From positions 53,791-117,790 of the forward strand of contig JAAOMT010000276.1 in NCBI GenBank assembly GCA_016748015.1: a stretch of DNA of 64,000 nucleotides, read 5' to 3'. The notes under the pieces were generated by a model. The model searched no databases. It was not told the DNA's origin and saw only the letters and a program-made list of their open reading frames with translations. The stretch is from Geosiphon pyriformis (Eukaryota; Glomeromycota; Glomeromycetes; Archaeosporales; Geosiphonaceae). Below are positions 58,400 through 64,000 of the stretch, one piece after another. Both the position numbers and the translations under genes were made by a program. Each line of letters opens with the position of its first letter. The stretch's first letter is position 1.

Positions 58400-60089
58400 G
58401 AATCAAAGACATCAGAAAATGACCAGGATGACAAAAAATGCTAGGAATGTTGTTTACCAAAGAGAGATTATTGTCCAAAAGAATCCTCACAACACCTGCC
58501 AAAAAATTGTTTATCAGACTAACACACAACTTGACAGGAAATTGAAAAGGATCCAAAGAAGCCCAACCCAGAACCTGCAAGTCCAGAAATCTATGCTCAA
58601 ACAAGCAGCCAAGAATGCCAGAGGCATTAGCAAAAGAGATCAAAGAAGCCACCTTCCCCTCAGACTGCACCTGCTCAAAAGACTTCAGATTATACAGTGA
58701 AAGATGATACAGAGCAGAATCAAGAAAATCACGAAGCAGACGCACTTTGGATTTGAGGCCCTTTCTGACCAAAACGTCCTATTTGCGACACACACCAGAC
58801 AAAACAAAACTAAACTGTGTCCGATAACTAACAATGGGCTGTAAGACAGCCAAGACCAAATAGGAAAACTGCTTATTCATGATTGCTTTTCTAAGCACCA
58901 CATTAATGAAAAACCGAACATCTGAATAAGCCTTGGCCAGACTGGGTTTGGACAACCCCTTAGTTGACAAAAAAATTCCTAAATATCTGTGAGCCTCACC
59001 CTTCTTTGCAATAGAAATCGGCTGACCACTTATATTTAAAGAAGCAACTTTGACACCCTAATTAATTGGTATGGCCACCGTTTTTTCATTGTTTATAAAA
59101 ATATTATTAATAAAAAAAAACTCACTAACAATGTTCAAAGCATACTGCATGGAAGCCTGGCAATCTTCAATCCAAATCATATTATCCACAAAAGCACCAG
59201 CTGTAAAGAAGGAAGTCATCCCACCACTATTCTTAATCTTGCCAGTTTTTGCCACAAACTTAGTATCAACGCAATATCCACACAAATGTTCATGCCTTTT
59301 AATTTCACACAAAAGTGGATCATAAAAGATCCTCCAAAGAAGAGACAAAAAGATTTCACTCTGATCAAGGCCATTATGCACTCTATAACCACCTGAAAGA
59401 CCAAAATTAGTTATCACTCTATTAACCCTATCCATATAGATACCACCAAACAGGCCAATAAACCTTTCACACATTTTGATATGACGCAGGCTAGCCCTCA
59501 AGTGATGCCAACTAATAGAGTCATATGCCTTGCACATATTTTGCAAAACCAACCAAAGTTCCCTATTCTTCTCAAGAGCATCTTCGACCACCAATCCAAC
59601 AGTGAACACAGGAAATTGAGTAGAAGTACCCTTTAGCACCAAAAAATTGCCACCATGGAGAATGTCAAACTTGCCACATGCGAAGAAGATCCTGTCTGAG
59701 AGAATTTTGGAAAGAATTTTCCTGGCTGTTTTAATTAGAGCAATAGGGCAAGTATTTGTTAAAACCTCATCCTAATCATAAGGTTTTGGAATCATTGAAA
59801 CCCAGGCTTTTTTCTACAAAGCAGGCACAGAACCAACAGATAGACATGCATTCAACAACACCAAGAGACACTCCATTACCCTCTTACCACTATGTTTCCA
59901 AAGTTTATTAAAGATGCTGGATAAGCCAGCAGCTTTACCATTGGGCAAACTACCAATGACCAAAAGCAACTTATTCAAACTGACTGTACTCATAACATCA
60001 GAAAAAGTATCATCCTTAATATGGGCCAAGGGAGTATACTGATGGGCCCAAAGGTCTGGCAGTACTGAAGACACCACCCGCCTTCTCAT
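58400..60089 (-). pseudogene. LINE ORF2: reverse transcriptase
   Basis: Broken frames cover the reverse transcriptase. VLQNMCKAYDSISWHHL (about 59530-59590) is the motif with the first catalytic aspartate. AGAFVDNMIWIEDCQAS (about 59155-59205) is the active-site block, in which the usual F/Y-x-DD has become FVDN. ISIAKKGEAHRYLGIFLSTKG-like sequence follows (about 58965-59035), then the post-RT region (58299-58772). The RT cannot be active. LLVIGSLPNGKAAGLSSI (about 59935-59990) is the fingers block. Confidence 0.85.
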
Positions 60090-61496
60090 TCAACTCTTCA
60101 TAATTTTATCAACCTTCAATTTTACTTCCTCTAGCTCCAAAACAAGCTCATCATCAACAACCAAATGATCCAGAACAACCTTCCAAAAGAGCAGATCTAA
60201 AACACTCCTAATTATGCTATTTTTGTCAGAACAAAATTTTTCCATGCACTTCTTAATAGCATCCCTGATAGAGGCCTCCTATAACAATTTCAATTTATAC
60301 ATTTTGGATTTCCTGTATCCTCTCTTAACAATTAATAAAAACTTGAGAATGTCGACCCCTTTTTGACCAGACCAAACCATATCCATCAATACAAGAGCCT
60401 TATCAGCATCTAACATAGACTATTTCTACACAAGGCAATTAAACTCAGAGGTATCAGCCAAGCCAAACTTTTTGACAATTTTGACAATTAGCAACTCCAA
60501 GCCCAGAAACTTAGATGAATGCTTGTTTTTTGAACACCAAAACTCATTAAACCAACACTGAGAAAATGTTTTATCTGCAGAATCTACCAACACTTTCTTC
60601 AGCAACAACCACATAATATCTAAATCTAGCTTTGCAGCAGTAACATGAAATTCATCTATTACATCTAAAATTATGGCAGAAGAGCAGTCTCTAAAACGAG
60701 ACCATCCAGCATTATCAGCATTCTTGATATTAAACTTCCAATGATCCTTGTTAGCCTGCTTGCACAAGCTATTCAACCAGACATCTAAGAGTCCACCCAA
60801 ACCAATAAAAACCATAACAGCATTGTGATCAGTGTCAAAAAAGTCCGAAACAGAGCCAACCCTATGGTTAGCAATAGCAGAAACCAAATTCTCACTAACA
60901 AAGATAAAATTAATGGTCTTTTCAACCCCCCTAGAATTACTTCATGTAGAAGCCCTAACCAAAGGTTGGCCAACCAATAAATTGACTAAACCCAAACCTG
61001 AGCAGAATTTGAAACTTGCACTCCTTCCTGATCCATTTTTGTTGAAGTCACCATCCAGAACAACAAAAGTGCTGGAGTTAACAGCCTTAGCAATAAGAAA
61101 ATTCATCTCAGAAGCCTGACCAAAACAAACACCAAAAGAGGCACCAATGTACAAACCAATAACAAAAACTGAAAGTTTATTCCTGAACAAAAGCTGCACA
61201 GCAATAACCTGGCCAGGAACCTCCTCAATCTTAGAAATATGATGAACCAAAGAATTGTTCATGATAATGGCAACACCAGCACTGAGAAAACCAATGTCCA
61301 AACCAGAAGTAAAAATTTGAACACCATCAAATTTATTCTTGATCCAAGGACCAATAAAAGACCTTAATTTTGTCTCAGTAACAAAAGACACTGTCAAACC
61401 AGAATTCATGTGCCAATGAAGAACATTCATCTGCTTTGCAAAAACATTGATATCTCAGACATTACACGTTGCAATTTTCCATATTAAAGCACTCAT
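60090..61496 (-). pseudogene. LINE ORF2: endonuclease and RT entry region
   Basis: ORF2 seems to start with ATGAGTGCTTTAATATGG at 61496, giving MSALIWKIATCNV and then a stop (TGA, probably once CGA). The following open part (60942-61430) is an exonuclease-endonuclease-phosphatase domain with VSFVTETKL (catalytic glutamate), VFVIGLYIGAS and FVVLDGDFNKNG (catalytic aspartates). VSDFFDTDHNAVMVFIGL at about 60790-60850 carries the final DH. This enzyme nicks the target site to start insertion. Later frames lead towards RT. Confidence 0.8.
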
Positions 61497-63387
61497 TGAG
61501 AAGAAAGAGGTAAGAAAGAACCCGAATCAGAACACAAAAGATCTAACCTAGCCAAAACAGAATTGACAGAAGCCTCCAGAGCTGACATTTTAGATTCCAA
61601 ACCACCCATCTTGGTAGTTAGAACCTTTGAACTACTTAAACTGAAGCCAGCACCCAAATCAGCACTTGGAAGATGAAGAGTGGACAATGCCAACTCACTG
61701 TCTAGAGCCATATCAGAATCCAAAACAGAGACCAAAGGCACAGAGCCAACCAAAAGAGGAGCATCAGCAGATAGAACTATGGGACCAATTCAACAGAGCT
61801 CAATTTCCTCAAAATACCAGAAACCTGATTAGCCAACAGCTCGAAAAAGCATTCCAAAGACACCAAACAAGCATCCAAAGAAGAATTATTAATTGTAGAA
61901 GAAAGAAAACCACCACCTAAACCCGAAGTCGCAGGAAGAGAGAAGCCAACACCAAGACCAGAACCAGAAGGAAAGCCACCAGAAGAGGAAGCAAGAGAAA
62001 CTACCTGAACCCATGATTTGCTACCAAAGACAGCAGGGCAAGAGATAGGAACATTTTTCTTTGCATATAATTTGGCCAACTGAAGATGATCCACCCCAGA
62101 AGCACATTTTTTATTAAATGAACTTAAAAGATCAGAAGATGACATATCTGACACATCACACTCTAGAGCTGAATGACCAAGTGCCCACATTTTCTACACC
62201 AAACCACATCCAACCTAGCCCATGAAAGACAAACATCACCAAAAACAGGCTCAATAAGAAAAGCAGAATCAAGATCATTTTCGGATTTGAAGCTAACCAT
62301 AGCACAACGAACTCTATTGCCAGTGTTCAACAAACAATTAATAACACAAGTTTTGCTACCAGTATTATCTAATAGATTACCAAGATCATGGGCAGTTGTC
62401 CCCATTGACAAAGTAAACAAAAGCATCCTAAACCAATCTTTAGACGCCCAAGTTTCATGATCACCCACCACTATAGTCACACGAACCGAGTCCTTACCAA
62501 TTAGAAAAGACCACTTAGCAGCCAAAGACACAGCCTGTTCCAATTCAGCGAATTTTACCACAGTCTTCTGCTATAAACCAATAAGTTGGATTTTAATTAA
62601 CTTAATTTGTCCAAACTCGGATACTGTGGTGATGATTATTTCTTTTAGCATATCTATGAGAATTTCCTTGATTATTATGACCCAATCTGAGCAAATTCCT
62701 TGTCTCTTAAGATCACTGTTTACTATGATGTTATTTTCTCTGGCCAATAATGTGGCCTTTTCCATGCTCTCTAATGAAGTAAATGTTGATCAGATGATCC
62801 CTTCAAATTTTGAGGAAGTAGTGGCCCCCCAAAACCATTGATTTTTGAAAAAAGTTTCCTGATCAACTGGGTCTTTGATGTAGCTAATTTTCCTTCCACC
62901 GCTGAGAGATCAATATCCAAAGCAAAAAATTTCTTGACAGCCACTTCCACAGGAGTTTTAACTATTTTAGAATTGACCCAAATTCTATCTAAAAAAATCT
63001 TTTTCTTGAGTGAGGCCAGGAGGGACTTCACCTTTTCATCCATTTCAAAGTTGGGAGAACCAATAGGAGAACCAAAATTTGCACCAGTATTAACCCTTTT
63101 AGTCTTGGGAGTATTAACAGCCAAATTCAAGAGGAAGCCATCAAAACCACTAGACATACTAATATCTTCATTATCACCAGATAGACTATCCGCATCAGAA
63201 ATGAACCAGATTTCAGAAATATATTTTTCTCATTGCCAGAGTGTTTAACATTGCCAAAAAGTTCTTTTTTCTTCTGAGAAAAAGAACCACCAGCAGGACC
63301 ATAAAAGACACCCTTAGGCGTCCTCTTTTTAGATATGTTGCCACCCAAAGCAGTCTCTAAATTCACAACAAAAGGATTATTAGACAA
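61493..63387 (-). pseudogene. LINE ORF1 with zinc knuckle
   Basis: Several frames make up ORF1: a basic N-terminus (MSNNPFVVNLETALGGNISK), a middle part resembling an RNA-binding fold (62163-62561, WASKDWFRMLLFTLS, VRCAMVSFKSENDL) and a CCHC zinc knuckle CRKCGH at about 62190. A one-base loss near 62180 shifts the frame, so the rest (GHSALECD) is read in the next frame (61777-62190). The last part (61493-61753) has a heptad-like segment (GLESKMSALEASVNSVLARL). ORF1 proteins bind element RNA. Confidence 0.75.
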
Positions 63388-63530
63388 AGAAATATTGATA
63401 AAGTAATAACAAGAAAAACAAAAAAAACTTCTTTTTCAGAAAAGTACTCATTGAGATTTTTTGGATATAAGAGAGAAAGAAGTTTTACATAAAGTTCTAA
63501 TTAATAATAATTAGCAAAAATAGCAAAATT

Positions 63531-63721
63531 AAAATTTACAAAAACCAATTATTTGGAATTTATAAAATAATTATATAAATATTTCCAAAAAAATTTAGAA
63601 TTATTCTTTAATTATTTTCCTGCAGAATTCATATTTAATTTTACATCAATAAAAAAATTAAATATAATACAAAAAAATTAATTAATATAGAAACTATAAA
63701 AATTGATTTTTACAAAACCAT
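63531..63721. other. Short AT-rich stretch
   Basis: This holds the left-over 5' untranslated end of the LINE or older AT-rich DNA. No feature was recognised. Confidence 0.4.
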
Positions 63722-64000
63722 TGTTACGGGATGGTCTTCTTGTTATATTTAATTGCTGATATCCCGCTTTAATTGCAATCAGTCTTTCGTGAGTTCCTCA
63801 ATTCTATTTGTGTGATAATGTCACTGTTACACTGAAGGCTTTCTTTTTACTGTTGTGATGTAAGTTATTCTTTAATTCTTGATTGTTGTGTGTGTTTATG
63901 TACTCCTTCTCAGAGGCTAAACTGAAATCTACCCACTGTCTGGGGTCTTTTCTGAGGCTATCCTTGCAATTGCCTGATGTGTTTCTCTAATCTAGAAACA
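63722..64000. repeat. Possible LTR end, cut by the window
   Basis: Composition jumps from almost pure AT to balanced at TGTTACGGGATGG (63722), and TGTTAC is also the LTR start of both Gypsy families here. An inverted GGGAT/ATCCC pair (63729-63764) follows. No coding frame was seen and the other end is outside the window, so this is a guess from start motif and boundary. Confidence 0.3.

Larger units (their letters stand above)
56691..63530 (-). mobile_element. Nearly full-length LINE, minus strand
   Basis: The element has an oligo(T) on the plus strand at 56691-56705, which is its poly(A) tail. Read on the minus strand it has ORF1 with a zinc knuckle (63387-61493), then ORF2 with endonuclease, reverse transcriptase, RNase H and a C-terminal cysteine/histidine segment (61496-56859). 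This layout fits the APE-type LINEs with RNase H (I/Tad-like group). Frames are broken by stops and at least one frameshift. The 5' end is not sharply defined, and lies near 63400-63530 where AT-rich sequence starts. Confidence 0.88.

Noticed and set aside
57581-58700. Plus-strand open frames opposite the LINE
   Set aside because: They are antisense to RNase H and RT sequence; the low CG content leaves few stops on that strand.

Overview
The window looks like a piece of a filamentous fungal nuclear genome. Short spliceosomal introns (mostly 60-110 bp, GT..AG), a fungal-style gene set and the particular Ty3/Gypsy and LINE families suggest an arbuscular mycorrhizal fungus (Glomeromycotina, Rhizophagus/Gigaspora-like). 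The lineage is inferred from remembered protein families, not from a search. No prokaryotic features, CRISPR arrays, rRNA or tRNA genes were seen.

Layout: 1-2.1 kb is the 3' part of a plus-strand LINE. 2.1-5.5 kb is an extremely AT-rich desert. 5.56-19.19 kb holds a plus-oriented LTR remnant and two minus-strand Ty3/Gypsy-type elements, the younger (8223-17037) nested inside the integrase region of the older, with a 4-bp target duplication. 19.19-31.92 kb is a plus-strand Gypsy element with two 971-bp LTRs, followed by a more decayed pol-LTR fragment of the same family. 31.9-37.0 kb is desert with one solo LTR. 37.0-53.06 kb is a compact gene island of normal base composition. 53.1-56.7 kb is desert ending in another fossil LTR. 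56.69-63.5 kb is a nearly full-length minus-strand LINE. The last 280 bp may start one more LTR.

The gene island carries seven housekeeping-type genes with about 40 exons that I could place by splice-site phase: an RNase H2 subunit C-like protein (+), a bifunctional 6-phosphofructo-2-kinase/fructose-2,6-bisphosphatase (-), a TMEM128-like four-helix membrane protein (-), an NCLX/CCX-type cation/Ca2+ exchanger (+), a Bdp1-like SANT protein of RNA polymerase III initiation (-), a SOSS-B-like OB-fold protein (+) and the tRNA-splicing endonuclease subunit Sen54 (-). They alternate in divergent and convergent pairs with 160-520 bp between them. No pathway links all seven, although two (Bdp1-like and Sen54) concern tRNA production and two (RNase H2C and the SOSS-B-like protein) concern genome maintenance.

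Outside the island almost everything is transposon in successive stages of C-to-T/G-to-A decay. The youngest copies are broken by only a few CGA/CAA/TGG-to-stop changes and catalytic Asp-to-Asn changes; the oldest are almost pure A+T. Points of most interest are the retrotransposon architecture (dUTPase, cysteine-rich module, a conserved ORF after integrase, an inverted copy of the LTR/PBS junction inside the LTR, palindromic minisatellites upstream of the TATA box), the microexon-rich PFKFB gene with one 752-bp intron holding open frames, and a Bdp1-like protein with a duplicated leader-plus-SANT unit. I did not find a clearly new multi-gene system.
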